The position numbers were made by a program, and so were the translations under genes. A stretch of 64,000 nucleotides of DNA from Teichococcus deserti (GTDB lineage Bacteria; Pseudomonadota; Alphaproteobacteria; Acetobacterales; Acetobacteraceae). A model generated the notes under the pieces. That model saw only the letters and a list, made by a program, of their open reading frames with translations, ran no database searches and was not told where the DNA came from. The DNA lies in the NCBI RefSeq assembly GCF_001982615.1, contig NZ_MLCO01000069.1, positions 1 to 64,000 on the forward strand, in the 5' to 3' direction. Of the stretch, positions 7,700-16,377 are shown one piece after another. How positions within the stretch are numbered: the stretch's first letter is position 1; every line of letters starts with the position of its first letter.

Positions 7700-9579
7700 C
7701 AGTCGGTCATCCTCGTCTCGGTGGTGACGGAAAGCAGCGTCAGCGGCAGCGGCGTGTCGCCCTCGATGCGCCAGAGCGGCTGCAGGGTGTCGCGCCGCCA
7801 GCCGAAGCCGCGCAGGGTGACGTCGCCGGTGAAGCGCGGGGCCACCGCATCGAGCAGCGCGGTGTCGAGGCGGCGGAACGGCACCGGCTGCAGCCCGCGG
7901 CCGAGATCGACGGACAGCGCCGCCGTCTCCAGCAGGCGGAAGCCGGCCGCGACCAGCCGCAGCGGCCCGCTGCGCGCCCCGGCCGCGCCGCCCAGCTGCG
8001 GCGGCAGCGGCTCGATCACATGGGCGAAGCCGAGGCCGACCTGCAGCGCGAAGGCCTCCGGATCGATGCTGACGCTATCGGCGCCGACGCTGGCCGTGCC
8101 GCGCGGCGCGCCATCGGCCACCACCTGCACCACGCGCCCGGCGAGGTGGCCGAGCCCGGTCCAGGTCGTCTGCGCCACCGCACTTCCGCCGGTCAGCCCG
8201 GCATCGACGGCCAGCAGCGGGTCGAAACGTTCCAGCCGCACGCTGCCGTCGCGGTCGACGGCGCACCAGACGGTGCCGTCGATCTCGGCCAGCGACAGGA
8301 AGCGGCCGGCGGTGTCCTGCCGCGTCCAGGCGGTCACCTGCTCGGCGCGGTAGAGGGTCAGCGTCGCGAGCCACCCGCCGTTCATCGCCACATGCAGCAG
8401 CCGCCGCGTCTGGTCATAGGCCATGGCGACCGGCGCCTGCACCAGGTGCCGCGCCACCAGCGCCAGGTCGTTCGCCTGATAGGCCTGGGCGACATCCGTG
8501 TAGGCATATTCATGCACCGCCTGCCCCGACCGCGCGACGAAGATGGTGCTGCCGTCGACATCGACGGGCGCGATGCTGCGCGCCACCGGCGAGCCGATCC
8601 GCGTCTGCCGGTGCAGCTGGATCGAGGAGGGCGTCATCGGGTCGCCGGTGACCATCCATTCGGCGCCCGAGGTGAAGACCTGCAGGTGCCGCCCCGAGAA
8701 GACGGCGCGGATGGCGTTGACCTGGTCCGACAGCAGCCCGAACTCGATCGCCTGGTCATCCAGGCCGCTGCCCAGGTCGAAGTTGAACAGGTCGCCGGAG
8801 CGCGACAGCCACAGCCGGTTCGGCAGGTCGCGCGCGCCGCCGAGGACCAGCCGGTCCTGGTGGAAGCAGGCGCTGGCCGGCCAGCCGCGGGCGCCGCTGA
8901 AGGCAGCCTCGTCCCAGTCGGTGGTCGGCGCCGTCGACGGCAGGGTCTCTGCCAATTGCGCCGTCGCCGTGGTGGTGGAGGTCACCGACGACACCACCAG
9001 TCGCTTGCCATGCAGCCGCATCGCCGCGCCGACATGCCCCGGCTGGAAGAAATCCCCCGTGCAGGTCAGGGAAATGTCGCCGTCGGTGCCGCTCGGGATC
9101 ATCGCGATCCCCGGCGGCAGGAAGCGGAAATAGGGAAGAAAAACCCAGTCCCAGCCGGCGATGCTCCAGCTGGTGTGGCTGGTGCGGGTGACCTTCTGCG
9201 GCGGCATCTCGGGATGCAGCAGCAGCAGCGTGTCAGCGCTCTGCGTCCAGGCCATCTGGTCGAGCATCGCCGCGGTCCAGGGCGCCGGGAGGCTCGCCAC
9301 CTCGGCATCGCCCATGAAGACCTGCAGCCGCTGATGCGTCAGCGCCAGCAGGTAGGTCTGCTCGGTGTTGAACTCGAAGGCCACCAGCCGCGCGGCGCCG
9401 GGCAGCACCGCCACATGCCGCAGCCCGGGCCGGCGCGTGACCCCGCCGGTCGGCTCGATGAAGACATTGCGCAACCGCCGCGCCCCGTTCTCGAAGGCGC
9501 GCAGGTCGCCGCGGCCCAGCAGCTGGTCGCTGAGCTCGCCCGCGGTGAAGCTGGTCTTGATGCTGCGGCCGGCGGCCAT
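7699..9579 (-). CDS. Element A tail tubular protein B-like / stabilisation protein
   Basis: 626 residues. The start, SIKTSFTAGELSDQLLGRGD then ENGARRLRNVFIEPTGGVTR and RPGLRHVA, is the well-known opening of the nozzle/stabilisation proteins of podoviruses and related defective elements; the body is beta-rich with repeated short strands. In T7-like particles this protein forms the tail nozzle below the gp11-like ring. It lies immediately downstream of the tail-tube A gene with a 3-base gap and upstream of the internal protein, matching the standard order. Confidence 0.8.
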   Translation of the reverse strand: MAAGRSIKTSFTAGELSDQLLGRGDLRAFENGARRLRNVFIEPTGGVTRRPGLRHVAVLPGAARLVAFEFNTEQTYLLALTHQRLQVFMGDAEVASLPAPWTAAMLDQMAWTQSADTLLLLHPEMPPQKVTRTSHTSWSIAGWDWVFLPYFRFLPPGIAMIPSGTDGDISLTCTGDFFQPGHVGAAMRLHGKRLVVSSVTSTTTATAQLAETLPSTAPTTDWDEAAFSGARGWPASACFHQDRLVLGGARDLPNRLWLSRSGDLFNFDLGSGLDDQAIEFGLLSDQVNAIRAVFSGRHLQVFTSGAEWMVTGDPMTPSSIQLHRQTRIGSPVARSIAPVDVDGSTIFVARSGQAVHEYAYTDVAQAYQANDLALVARHLVQAPVAMAYDQTRRLLHVAMNGGWLATLTLYRAEQVTAWTRQDTAGRFLSLAEIDGTVWCAVDRDGSVRLERFDPLLAVDAGLTGGSAVAQTTWTGLGHLAGRVVQVVADGAPRGTASVGADSVSIDPEAFALQVGLGFAHVIEPLPPQLGGAAGARSGPLRLVAAGFRLLETAALSVDLGRGLQPVPFRRLDTALLDAVAPRFTGDVTLRGFGWRRDTLQPLWRIEGDTPLPLTLLSVTTETRMTD

Positions 9580-9582
9580 CGC

Positions 9583-10152
9583 TCACCCCCTTGCCGTGAT
9601 CAGCGGGAAATCCTGCAGCGCCCGCGTGGTCTTCTGCTGGCTGTCGACCAGCCGGGCATGGCGGAACTCCGCCTCCGCCAGGCGGTGCAGCATCTCGGCG
9701 CGGCTGCTGCTCTCGGTCAGCGGGATGCAGAACTCCGCCGCCAGCCGCGTCGCCAGGGCAGAGGCGAAGAAGGCGGGAAACACGCTCTCGTCGGGGCGAA
9801 ACAGATAGGTCAGCGTGACGCGCGGCGAATCGGCATGCAGCCGGTTCTCCTGCAGGCGGTACAGCAGGCCCCTGCCCGCGCCCTCGCCGCCCGCCGACAG
9901 CACCCGCAGGAAATCCGCGGGCAGCTGGAACGCGTAAGAAAAGTCCGCGACGGGCACCGCCAGCAGGCGCGGCAGGTCCATCTGGCCCGAGGCGAAGCTC
10001 CAGGGGTGCGAGGACAGCATCGCATCCCGCACCGACGGATACAGATTGGCCGCCACCTCCGCCTCGGCGCTGCCCTCCTCGAAGGACGCCACAGGCTGCG
10101 CGCCGATCTTCAACAACGCCCGCGAGCACAGGACCAAAGCGGATAACGGCAT
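9583..10152 (-). CDS. Element A tail tubular protein A-like (adaptor)
   Basis: 189 residues beginning MPLSALVLCSRALLKIGAQP. The pattern LCSRALLKIGA...SFEEGSAEAEVAANLYP, RDAMLSSHPWSFA, then YAFQLPADFLRVL, is the signature of the tail-tube A/gp11 adaptor family that connects portal and nozzle. The ATG at 10152 follows a GAGGAGA-type ribosome site. A strong terminator lies between this gene and the upstream capsid gene, so expression probably depends on read-through or an unseen promoter. Confidence 0.8.
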   Translation of the reverse strand: MPLSALVLCSRALLKIGAQPVASFEEGSAEAEVAANLYPSVRDAMLSSHPWSFASGQMDLPRLLAVPVADFSYAFQLPADFLRVLSAGGEGAGRGLLYRLQENRLHADSPRVTLTYLFRPDESVFPAFFASALATRLAAEFCIPLTESSSRAEMLHRLAEAEFRHARLVDSQQKTTRALQDFPLITARG

Positions 10153-10170
10153 CGGCCTTCTCCTCAACAG

Positions 10171-10201
10171 ACAAAAAAACACGAGAGGGCTCCGCCCTCT
10201 C
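10171..10201 (-). terminator. Rho-independent terminator after element A capsid gene
   Basis: Read on the minus strand, 8-bp arms GAGAGGGC and GCCCTCTC with a 3-nt loop are followed closely by a run of seven T. It sits just 3' of the major capsid gene, where many podoviruses place a terminator that raises capsid relative to tail transcripts. Confidence 0.8.
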
Positions 10202-10212
10202 GCGCTCTCCCG

Positions 10213-10233
10213 CCAGGAAACTGAGTTTCCTGG
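10213..10233. repeat. Perfect 21-bp palindrome beside the capsid terminator
   Basis: Arms CCAGGAAACT and AGTTTCCTGG are separated by a single G. It stands 11 bases from the terminator hairpin in the same intergenic space. It could be a second hairpin, a protein-binding site or a dispersed host repeat; nothing here distinguishes these. Confidence 0.7.
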
Positions 10234-10241
10234 ACCTTCCA

Positions 10242-11075
10242 TTATTCGAAGCAGCGCATGCGGACGACGCCGGCCGGGTCGATCAGGACGGCGCCCTGGC
10301 TCATCATGTTGTTGACGAAGTACGCGGCGCGATCGCCGTGCCAGGTGAGATCGGTGGTGATCTCCTGGGCGACGGCATGGCCGATGGCGGTCTTGTGGTA
10401 GAAATAGCAGAAGCGCAGGTCGCCGCTCTTGGTCAGGCCCGAATGCGGCATCCAGGTCGCGCCCAGCCAATGCTTCACCTGCGTGCCCTTCCAGGGCAGC
10501 TCGCTGTCGCCGACATACTGCGTGTTGGCGAACTCCTCGATCTGCATCAGCTCCGACCACTGCTTCCAGCCGACGACCGCGAAGCGCCCGCCATCGTCGG
10601 GCACGTCGGCGGCGCCCAGCATCTCGAAGGCCAGCAGCACCTTCGCCTTGGTCAGCCCGTCGGTGTCGGTGGTGCCGGCGGCGGTGTCGGTCGCCTCCTC
10701 GGTGCCGGCATCGAGCGCCGCGATCACCAGCTCGTCGGTCTTGCGGCCCAGCGCATAGGCCCCGGCGGCGGCGACCACCTGGCGCTCGTCGACATTGGTC
10801 TTCAGCTCGTCCAGCCGGTCGATCCACTCGCCGGCATAGTAGTCCTGCAGGAAGCATTCGACGGTGGAATGCGCCAGGTTCATCACCGGCACGGCGCCGT
10901 TGCGCGCCTTGGCGGCGGCGATGCCATGGCCGACGATCGGGAAGACGGTCGAGGCGCCGCGCACCCCCGTCTTGCTGCGCACGGTCGGGCGCAGCTTGCT
11001 GCCCTGCCGCTGATAGGCCTCGTGCACCTCGGACTCGAACTGCTTGATGAAGACCTGGTCAATGGAACCGGACAT
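10242..11075 (-). CDS. Element A major capsid protein
   Basis: 277 residues starting MSGSIDQVFIKQFESEVHEA. The sequence resembles the short capsid proteins of podovirus-like alphaproteobacterial elements: QRQGSKLRPTVRSKTGVRGA near the N-terminus, AGEWIDRLDELKTNVDERQV, a central FEMLGAADVPDDGGRFAVVG and the C-terminal TTDLTWHGDRAAYFVNNMMS. It lies between scaffold and tail-tube genes, exactly where a capsid gene is expected. It assembles the head shell around the scaffold. Confidence 0.8.
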   Translation of the reverse strand: MSGSIDQVFIKQFESEVHEAYQRQGSKLRPTVRSKTGVRGASTVFPIVGHGIAAAKARNGAVPVMNLAHSTVECFLQDYYAGEWIDRLDELKTNVDERQVVAAAGAYALGRKTDELVIAALDAGTEEATDTAAGTTDTDGLTKAKVLLAFEMLGAADVPDDGGRFAVVGWKQWSELMQIEEFANTQYVGDSELPWKGTQVKHWLGATWMPHSGLTKSGDLRFCYFYHKTAIGHAVAQEITTDLTWHGDRAAYFVNNMMSQGAVLIDPAGVVRMRCFE

Positions 11076-11220
11076 GCGGTGTTCCTTCGCGAAGCATCAG
11101 GTTTCAGGGGTCGTCATCCCGGGCGTGCGGTTCTCCGCCATGACAGGCGGCCGCGCAGCGCCAGGCAGGCCGCGGCGCCCACGAAGGGGTTGCGCCGCGG
11201 AAATCTCGGCGGCCGGGCCT

Positions 11221-11946
11221 TCAGCCCTGGCCGAACAACTTGCGGAAACCGTCGGTGACGCGCTTGACGTATTCCGGCTCGCGCGAGCGCCAGTAGCGCG
11301 GGTCGCGCATCATGCGGCGCAGCGCCTGCTCGTCGATCGCCTCCGGCGGCGCGGCATCGCGCGCCAGGCTGGGCTCGCCCTTCTGCATCATCCGGTGCAG
11401 CGCCAGCACGCCCTCGGCCGTGGTCGACAGCGCCTCGAAGACGCTGTTCGGCAGGTTCGCCTTGCCCCAGCTGGCGATCTGGCCGGCGATGCGCTGGAAG
11501 CCCTCGGCGCCGCCGAATTCCTGCTCCAGCTTGGCGCGCTGCTTCTGCGCCTCGTAATCGGCCGCGGCCTCGGCGATCAGCGGCAGCAGCCGCTCGGCCG
11601 CCAGGTCATAGACCAGCTGCACCTGGGCGCAGGTGAAGCCGGCCTCGTGCAGCCGCTTGTTGATCTCGGGGTCCGAGCCGCAGAGCGGGTGCTTCTCGTC
11701 GACCTCGTATTCCTCCGGCGCGGCGGGGACGCCGAGCGCCCGGCGGAAGCGGTTGCGCTCCTCCTCCGGCGCGTCCTCGCCGGGCGGCACCAGCCGCTGC
11801 GACAGGCGCTTCTCCAGCTCGCGATAGGATTTCAGCAGCGCCTCGATGCGCAGCGACTTGCTCTCGCTGTCCCAGAACTTCTCCGGGATCGCCTCGGGAC
11901 GGGCCTCGTCGCTCTCGGGCGCGGGGTCCAGCAGGTTCTCGGCCAT
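11221..11946 (-). CDS. Element A scaffolding protein
   Basis: 241 residues, acidic and helical. FWDSESKSLRIEALLKSYRE is the recurrent opening motif of podoviral scaffolds, followed by LEKRLSQRL, a YEVDEKHPL segment, and a basic C-terminal helix (RSREPEYVKRVTDGFRKLFG) that would bind capsid. The start at 11946 (MAENLLDP) is preferred; a codon at 11958 overlaps the portal stop. It sits between the portal fragment and the capsid gene. Confidence 0.8.
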   Translation of the reverse strand: MAENLLDPAPESDEARPEAIPEKFWDSESKSLRIEALLKSYRELEKRLSQRLVPPGEDAPEEERNRFRRALGVPAAPEEYEVDEKHPLCGSDPEINKRLHEAGFTCAQVQLVYDLAAERLLPLIAEAAADYEAQKQRAKLEQEFGGAEGFQRIAGQIASWGKANLPNSVFEALSTTAEGVLALHRMMQKGEPSLARDAAPPEAIDEQALRRMMRDPRYWRSREPEYVKRVTDGFRKLFGQG

Positions 11947-11954
11947 GCGGCGTC

Positions 11955-12578
11955 TCACTCCTCGGCGGGGGTCAGGATGCCGGCCGGCGCGGCGAGCGCG
12001 CGGGCCAGGTGGCGGGTGGCGGCGGCAAGGTCCAGCTGCGCCGTCGCCTGCGGGCCCAGCGCCGCCACCGCCTGCAGGAACAGCAGCGTGTTGGAGGCGT
12101 CGGCACGGCCCTGGACCCGCGCCAGCGGCGAGTCGTAGGTCAGCCGCACCTCGCGCCCGTCCAGCAGCAGCGGCGGCACCTCGCCGCGGCGGCGCAGGAT
12201 CGCCAGGCAGCGGGCGACCAGCGGCGTCAGCAGCTCGGCCTGCAGCCGGCCATAGGTGGCGCCCAGCAGGCGGGCGGTCTCGGCACCGCGCTCCAGCACC
12301 TCGGTCGCGGTCATGCTGGGCTGGCGCGGGGCGGACAGCCGGTCGGCCAGCAGCGCGGTGCGGATCCGCGTGCGCAGGTCGGTCAGCACCAGCTGCGAGA
12401 TGTCGAAGTTCCCCGGCGCCGCCAGCGGCGTCAGCCCGGCCGAGCCCGGCGCCTTCGGGATGATGGCGCCCGGCACCAGCTGGACGGTGGCCGGGTTCAG
12501 CACGCCGTCATCCTCGGCCTGCCAGATGCCGGTCGCCGCGATCGACGCGTTCTTCAGCACCAGCTCCACCACCTTGTT
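11955..12578 (-). pseudogene. Element A portal (head-tail connector), C-terminal half, severed by element B
   Basis: About 206 codons in frame, starting abruptly at the left junction of element B and reading VELVLKNASIAATGIWQAED, then PGAIIPKAPG, a long helical wing (RIRTALLADRLSAPRQPSMT, ATEVLERGAETARLLGATYG) and a C-terminal tail. This is the second half of podoviral head-to-tail connecting proteins. The first half lies 45 kb away at 57652-58454. Joining 58454-57652 to 12570-11955 gives 1419 nt, exactly 473 codons including the stop, reading DIRTANKVVELVLKN across the seam. The fragment has no start of its own except a GTG created at the junction, so it is unlikely to be functional while element B is in place. 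Confidence 0.9.
12571..12578. other. attL core of element B
   Basis: ACCTTGTT is shared exactly with 57652-57659, and the bases on both sides differ. On the left it continues into portal sequence, on the right into AT-richer phage sequence 140 bases before the integrase. Short cores of this kind fit large serine integrases. The rebuilt attB has imperfect inverted arms CACCACC and GGCGGTG around TTGTT. Confidence 0.85.
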
Positions 12579-12717
12579 TCTTTTAGTTCGCAGCCCTGTG
12601 TCTGTTGCCTTTTCAGTGCGTTAAGGATACTTCAGCACAAAGCACAAGCCTGTGTATTTGCTGCTCTGCCGGGTAGAAGCTAGGGAGCTTATTCCGGATT
12701 CAGAACGGATTAGAGTG

Positions 12718-14490
12718 ATGAAACGTATTGCCTTCTCCTACATGCGGTTCTCCTCGCCAGAGCAGGCACGCGGCGACAGTCTTCGGCGTCAGATGCAGAA
12801 GGCTGAGGAGTACGCTGCGCAGCAGGGCTGGGACTTAAATCGCGATCTGCGGGATGAAGGTGTCTCCGCATACAGCGGCGCTAACCTGAAAGGCGCGTTC
12901 GGCGGCTTTCTCAGAGAAATTGAGAGCGGCAACGTTCCGCGCGGAAGCATCCTGATTGTCGAGTCGCTCGACCGTCTGTCCCGTGCTCATCCACTTGACG
13001 CGCAGGCTCAGTTCCACGTTCTGCTAAAAGCTGGCATCGAGATCGTCACCCTTACCGACAGGCGGCACTACACCTGGGAGAGCGTAGCAAAAGAACCAAC
13101 TCTACTTCTTGGTTCCATCATGGTCATGATGCGCGCCCATGAGGAGAGCGCAGTTAAGAGCCAGCGCATCAGGGAGAGTTGGGCCAACAAACGCGCTCGC
13201 ATGACTGAGCATAGGGATAGCCCCCTCACCGCCGTATCTCCCAAGTGGTTAAAATGGAATGCTGAGGCAAAGAAGTGGGACCTAGTTCCAGACCGAGTCG
13301 CTGTGCTGCGTCGCATCTACAACATGACCGCCGAGGAGGGTCTCGGCATGGCGACGATAGCCAAGATCCTTAACCGCGAGGGGGTCCCCACCTTCACCGG
13401 TCGCACGCTCATCGAAGGTGTCACCCCTGGCTGGCAGCCAGCCACAGTGGGTCAGCTGTTGCAGCGACGGAGTGTCCTAGGTGAATTCCAGCCGCGCATC
13501 TCCGTCGCCCCCGGCAAGTTCAAACCCGACACGTCCGTGCCTGTCATCCGGGACTACTTCCCCCAGGTGATAAGCTTCGACCTGTTCAACCGGGTCCAGG
13601 CCGTTCGCCTGCAGAACGACAAGACCGGCAGCGGCCGCAAGGACACGCGGCACGGAAACATCTTCCGAGGCAAGGTCTTCTGCGCCGAATGCGGCTCTGT
13701 CGCGCGCTCCCGGTACGGCAAACCCCTGAAGAGCGGCGACCAGTACAACTACTATGTGTGTGCCGGGGCTCAGCGCAGTGCCGGGGAATGCACTAACAAG
13801 ACGCACATCGATATCGACGTTATCGAGCAGGCGGTGTTCCAGGGCCTGAGGGCACGTCTCCAACTGGTGAAGAGCAAGCGCACCAATGGGGCCGAGGTCG
13901 AGAAGATCGCCGAGCAGCTGGCAGCCCTGGGGGAAGAGCACGGTCGCAAGCTTCGCCGCTTCGACACGCTCAGCGAGATGCTGGACGAGGAAGAAAGCGA
14001 GTCCATCCGCAAAGCTTACCGCGAACTTAGCCGCGAGCTTGATGGCTGGGACGCTCGGCGTGCCGAGCTGGAGAAGCGCCTCTCTGTAGCGCAAGGCTCC
14101 GGAACCATTGGCGAGATGATCGCAGAGGCGGATGCCATCATTGCGGAGGCTAGGAGCACCGACCGAGAGGTACGGCTACAGGCGCGCAACCGCCTCATGG
14201 TCTTCATGGCTTCGATCATCGGCCGGATCGACATTTACCCGGATAGAACGGCTCACGTTGTCCTGGCCGACAACAGCTTCCAATTTAACGTGGTCAAGGG
14301 CCAACCCACCGAATTGGCTTGGAAGCTCGACGGAGCAGAGGAATGGACCGTGCTCCGGGCGGACTACACCCATGCGACGCTGACTGAGGCGGATGGTGAG
14401 GCCGGCCTCCGCCGCCCGAGGGCGCACACCGGCTCCTACAAGAGGGCCGCGAACAGCTGGCCCTACCGACGGTCTGACGCGGCCGACTGA
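12718..14490 (+). CDS. int: Large serine recombinase (prophage integrase)
   Basis: 590 residues from ATG 12718. The N-terminal resolvase domain (~1-150) opens MKRIAFSYMRFSSPEQARGD, with Ser12 the expected nucleophile two residues after Arg10; VESLDRLSR and the E/R helix follow. Residues ~170-290 form the recombinase DNA-binding domain (TMAEEGLGMATIAKILNREG with TFTGR). A zinc ribbon uses Cys322, Cys325, Cys348 and Cys358. Residues ~390-480 form a charged coiled-coil insertion like the one controlling synapsis in phiC31-type integrases. It would catalyse attP x attB joining through 2-bp staggered cuts and, with a directionality factor, excision. Position at the end of the element, reading inward from attL, fits. 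A longer in-frame start at 12652 adds an unlikely leader. Confidence 0.95.
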   Translation: MKRIAFSYMRFSSPEQARGDSLRRQMQKAEEYAAQQGWDLNRDLRDEGVSAYSGANLKGAFGGFLREIESGNVPRGSILIVESLDRLSRAHPLDAQAQFHVLLKAGIEIVTLTDRRHYTWESVAKEPTLLLGSIMVMMRAHEESAVKSQRIRESWANKRARMTEHRDSPLTAVSPKWLKWNAEAKKWDLVPDRVAVLRRIYNMTAEEGLGMATIAKILNREGVPTFTGRTLIEGVTPGWQPATVGQLLQRRSVLGEFQPRISVAPGKFKPDTSVPVIRDYFPQVISFDLFNRVQAVRLQNDKTGSGRKDTRHGNIFRGKVFCAECGSVARSRYGKPLKSGDQYNYYVCAGAQRSAGECTNKTHIDIDVIEQAVFQGLRARLQLVKSKRTNGAEVEKIAEQLAALGEEHGRKLRRFDTLSEMLDEEESESIRKAYRELSRELDGWDARRAELEKRLSVAQGSGTIGEMIAEADAIIAEARSTDREVRLQARNRLMVFMASIIGRIDIYPDRTAHVVLADNSFQFNVVKGQPTELAWKLDGAEEWTVLRADYTHATLTEADGEAGLRRPRAHTGSYKRAANSWPYRRSDAAD

Positions 14491-14550
14491 CACTCCATCA
14501 AACTAAGCTGCTGACAGTATACCAATTTCGCCCGCCTTAGACAGAAAGCG

Positions 14551-14583
14551 AAAAACCCGGCCAGCCTGTAGGGCCCGCCGGGT
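14551..14583 (-). terminator. Leftward terminator for the 14.6-15.5 kb gene pair
   Basis: On the minus strand, arms ACCCGGC and GCCGGGT enclose a 15-nt loop and are followed by five T. It lies about 50 bases past the stop of the leftward gene at 14630, and also separates it from the converging integrase gene. Confidence 0.65.
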
Positions 14584-14629
14584 CGTGTGTCAGGGAGATG
14601 TCTCCACTCGCCTTATATAGGTGTCATGG

Positions 14630-15043
14630 TCAGCCCCAGGTCAGCTTGAAGAGGGTCGCCAAGTCGGCGTCCGCGAAGACAAAGTGCGTCTCCTCTTCCG
14701 ACTCTGGATTCGGATCTCTGAAGCTGTGGAACGTCGAGGGGTCGCCTTGGCTGGAACACCAGGCCATCCGCTCCAGGGCTTCATCCGAGTCGTCTGGAAA
14801 ACCCGCCACCGTGACGAGGTGGTGCTTTCCCTGAGTCTGCTGGATTTGAGCCCGGATGTTCTTAAACATCCACTCCCGAATTTCTGCGCAGTGATGCCCG
14901 TCCCACCGGATGCCGTTTAGCTCCAAGTCATAAGCCCAGCTCCGTAGCTCCTCCACGTGGAAGCGGATCATCGTTGCAGACAGCTCGTGCCGTTCAGCCG
15001 GATCATAGGCCGGCACGCCCAGCATGGGACGAGGCGCTGTCAC
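14630..15043 (-). CDS. Unknown small acidic protein with C-terminal DLATLFKLTW motif
   Basis: 137 residues from a GTG that overlaps the upstream stop (GTGA), suggesting coupled translation. The N-terminus is unremarkable; the C-terminus ends FVFADADLATLFKLTWG. The last ~15 residues resemble those of two other element B proteins (15568-15930 and 18901-19173), which end in DAVLFKLTF and DVAMLFRLTFG. No known domain is recognised and there is no signal peptide or membrane segment. It lies in the leftward accessory group. Confidence 0.65.
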   Translation of the reverse strand: MTAPRPMLGVPAYDPAERHELSATMIRFHVEELRSWAYDLELNGIRWDGHHCAEIREWMFKNIRAQIQQTQGKHHLVTVAGFPDDSDEALERMAWCSSQGDPSTFHSFRDPNPESEEETHFVFADADLATLFKLTWG

Positions 15044-15471
15044 TTCGCCAACTCCACCTTGCCGTTGCCGACCCTGAAGTTCAGCTTACGCCCCTCGATG
15101 TAGCTGGCTGGATACCCAGCTTCCTGCACCGCTGCGATCACCAGCAGCTTCACCACCGCCTCCAGCTTGTGCTGCCACTTCATGCGCTGGTTGAGCAGCG
15201 ACTCGGCCTTGTAGAAGGCCATCGTACGCTTCTGCGCCTTGCTGTAGCCGGCGTACGCCTCAGCGATGGCTTTGTGGCGAGCCTCGTAGTCACCTGCCCT
15301 GATCTGGCGCACCAGAGCCGGCGTCAGACGCTTCATCAGGTCAGCGCGCTCGGCCGGACTGTTTTTCCAATGCCGTGAAAAAGCGAACTCATACTCGGGT
15401 AGCGTTAGCTCAACCATTAAGGAGAGACCGGTCGCGGTGGTGAACGTTGCGTTTACGATATTTTTAATCAT
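15040..15471 (-). CDS. Unknown helical basic protein
   Basis: 143 residues from ATG 15471 (MIKNIVNATFTTATGLSLMV). The body is helical and rich in Arg and Lys: SRHWKNSPAERADLMKRLTP, ALVRQIRAGDYEARHKAIAE, AYAGYSKAQKRTMAFYKAES. The C-terminal ~25 residues form short strands (YIEGRKLNFRVGNGKVELAK). No known family is recognised. It overlaps the next gene by four bases. An upstream GTG at 15504 would add 11 residues and cannot be excluded. Confidence 0.6.
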   Translation of the reverse strand: MIKNIVNATFTTATGLSLMVELTLPEYEFAFSRHWKNSPAERADLMKRLTPALVRQIRAGDYEARHKAIAEAYAGYSKAQKRTMAFYKAESLLNQRMKWQHKLEAVVKLLVIAAVQEAGYPASYIEGRKLNFRVGNGKVELAK

Positions 15472-15567
15472 GGAAATTGCTTCGAAGGAACGGCCACCGT
15501 CCACCGGTGGCGCGAGACAGGGGGTTTGGTCTGTCGATCTGAAGAGGGGCTTTCACCCCCGCTTCGC

Positions 15568-15930
15568 TTACTCACCGGTGAAGGTCAGCTTGAAGAGGAC
15601 GGCGTCCGCATGATCGCGGAAGTGGTAGACGTCCCACCACGCGTCTGCCTGCCGAACATCCGTTGCGCCTGGGCCGCTGCACCCCAGACCAAAACGAACG
15701 CGGCGCCAACGGCCTTCTGACTGGCTGCATTTGAACTGGCGCTTGCACCAGCGGGTACGGTCGTAATGCCCGCCCCCTTGCTCAGGCCAAGGTAGGGCGA
15801 CGATGTGGGGGAGGCTGACCATCTGGGCTTGTGCCCGGTGGACCAAGCCTAACTGTCGCCGATGAAAGTCGTGCCAAATTGGGTGGTCGATGAGGCTGAA
15901 TTGCTTCGCAATCGAATCGATATCAAGCAT
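15568..15930 (-). CDS. Unknown small protein, second member of the LFKLTF C-terminal group
   Basis: 120 residues. The middle is rich in Trp, His and Arg (HPIWHDFHRRQLGLVHRAQA, YDRTRWCKRQFKC, RWRRVRFGLG). It ends WWDVYHFRDHADAVLFKLTF plus three residues, the motif shared with the proteins at 14630 and 18901. The middle has the look of a compact nucleic-acid or metal-binding fold, but no family is recognised. Confidence 0.55.
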   Translation of the reverse strand: MLDIDSIAKQFSLIDHPIWHDFHRRQLGLVHRAQAQMVSLPHIVALPWPEQGGGHYDRTRWCKRQFKCSQSEGRWRRVRFGLGCSGPGATDVRQADAWWDVYHFRDHADAVLFKLTFTGE

Positions 15931-15990
15931 GGGTGAGCATTCCTGGGACCAAGCTGGTCGTGGTTCTGAGCTGACAGATTTTGCTTGCGG

Positions 15991-16377
15991 TTATAGAGCG
16001 CTATGGTTCGCTAATGTGCGCCGCCGCTCGGCTTCGTTCTGCTTTGCCAGTTCGTCGGCAAAAATCGGCCTCGCTGATATACGATCAGCAGCCACCTCTA
16101 GGACCGCGCCGACCGCATTCGGGAACTTACGCGCAATACCGAAGGCCTGAATAGCTGCACCGGCCAGCTCAAGTGCAGTAATACTGAGCGTGGAGTCCGG
16201 TAGACGATTGCGGAGGACCATAGAGCGAAGCTCGTCTTTAACGGCCTCTAGCTGGCGCAACTTCTTTCCGGACAGCTGAATAAGATCAGAGCCTGCGCTT
16301 AGCAGCGCGGGGAGACTCGCATCGAAGCGGGCCAACGTGCGCTGGTCGGCAATGATAACGACATGGAACGGAGACAT
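15991..16377 (-). CDS. Unknown helical protein
   Basis: 128 residues. It is mostly helical with a hydrophobic but not clearly membrane-spanning centre (TALELAGAAIQAFGIARKFP, NAVGAVLEVAADRISARPIF). No family is recognised. The ATG at 16377 is preceded by CTATATAG about 15 bases upstream on the minus strand, which could be a -10 element for this leftward gene. No strong ribosome site is seen, so the start is uncertain. Confidence 0.5.
   Translation of the reverse strand: MSPFHVVIIADQRTLARFDASLPALLSAGSDLIQLSGKKLRQLEAVKDELRSMVLRNRLPDSTLSITALELAGAAIQAFGIARKFPNAVGAVLEVAADRISARPIFADELAKQNEAERRRTLANHSAL

Noticed and set aside
2252-8353. A plus-strand open frame of over 2000 codons
   Set aside because: It is antisense to the endolysin, terminase, fibre and tail genes; GC-rich codon bias keeps the opposite frame open. 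Its translation is Arg/Gly/Ala/His-rich low-complexity sequence with no domain.
8020-10146. Long plus-strand frame opposite the tail-tube genes
   Set aside because: A shadow of minus-strand tail tubular A and B genes, with the same low-complexity composition.
12540-12720. tRNA gene as attachment site of element B
   Set aside because: No cloverleaf or tRNA 3' end is seen at either junction; the target is clearly the portal reading frame.
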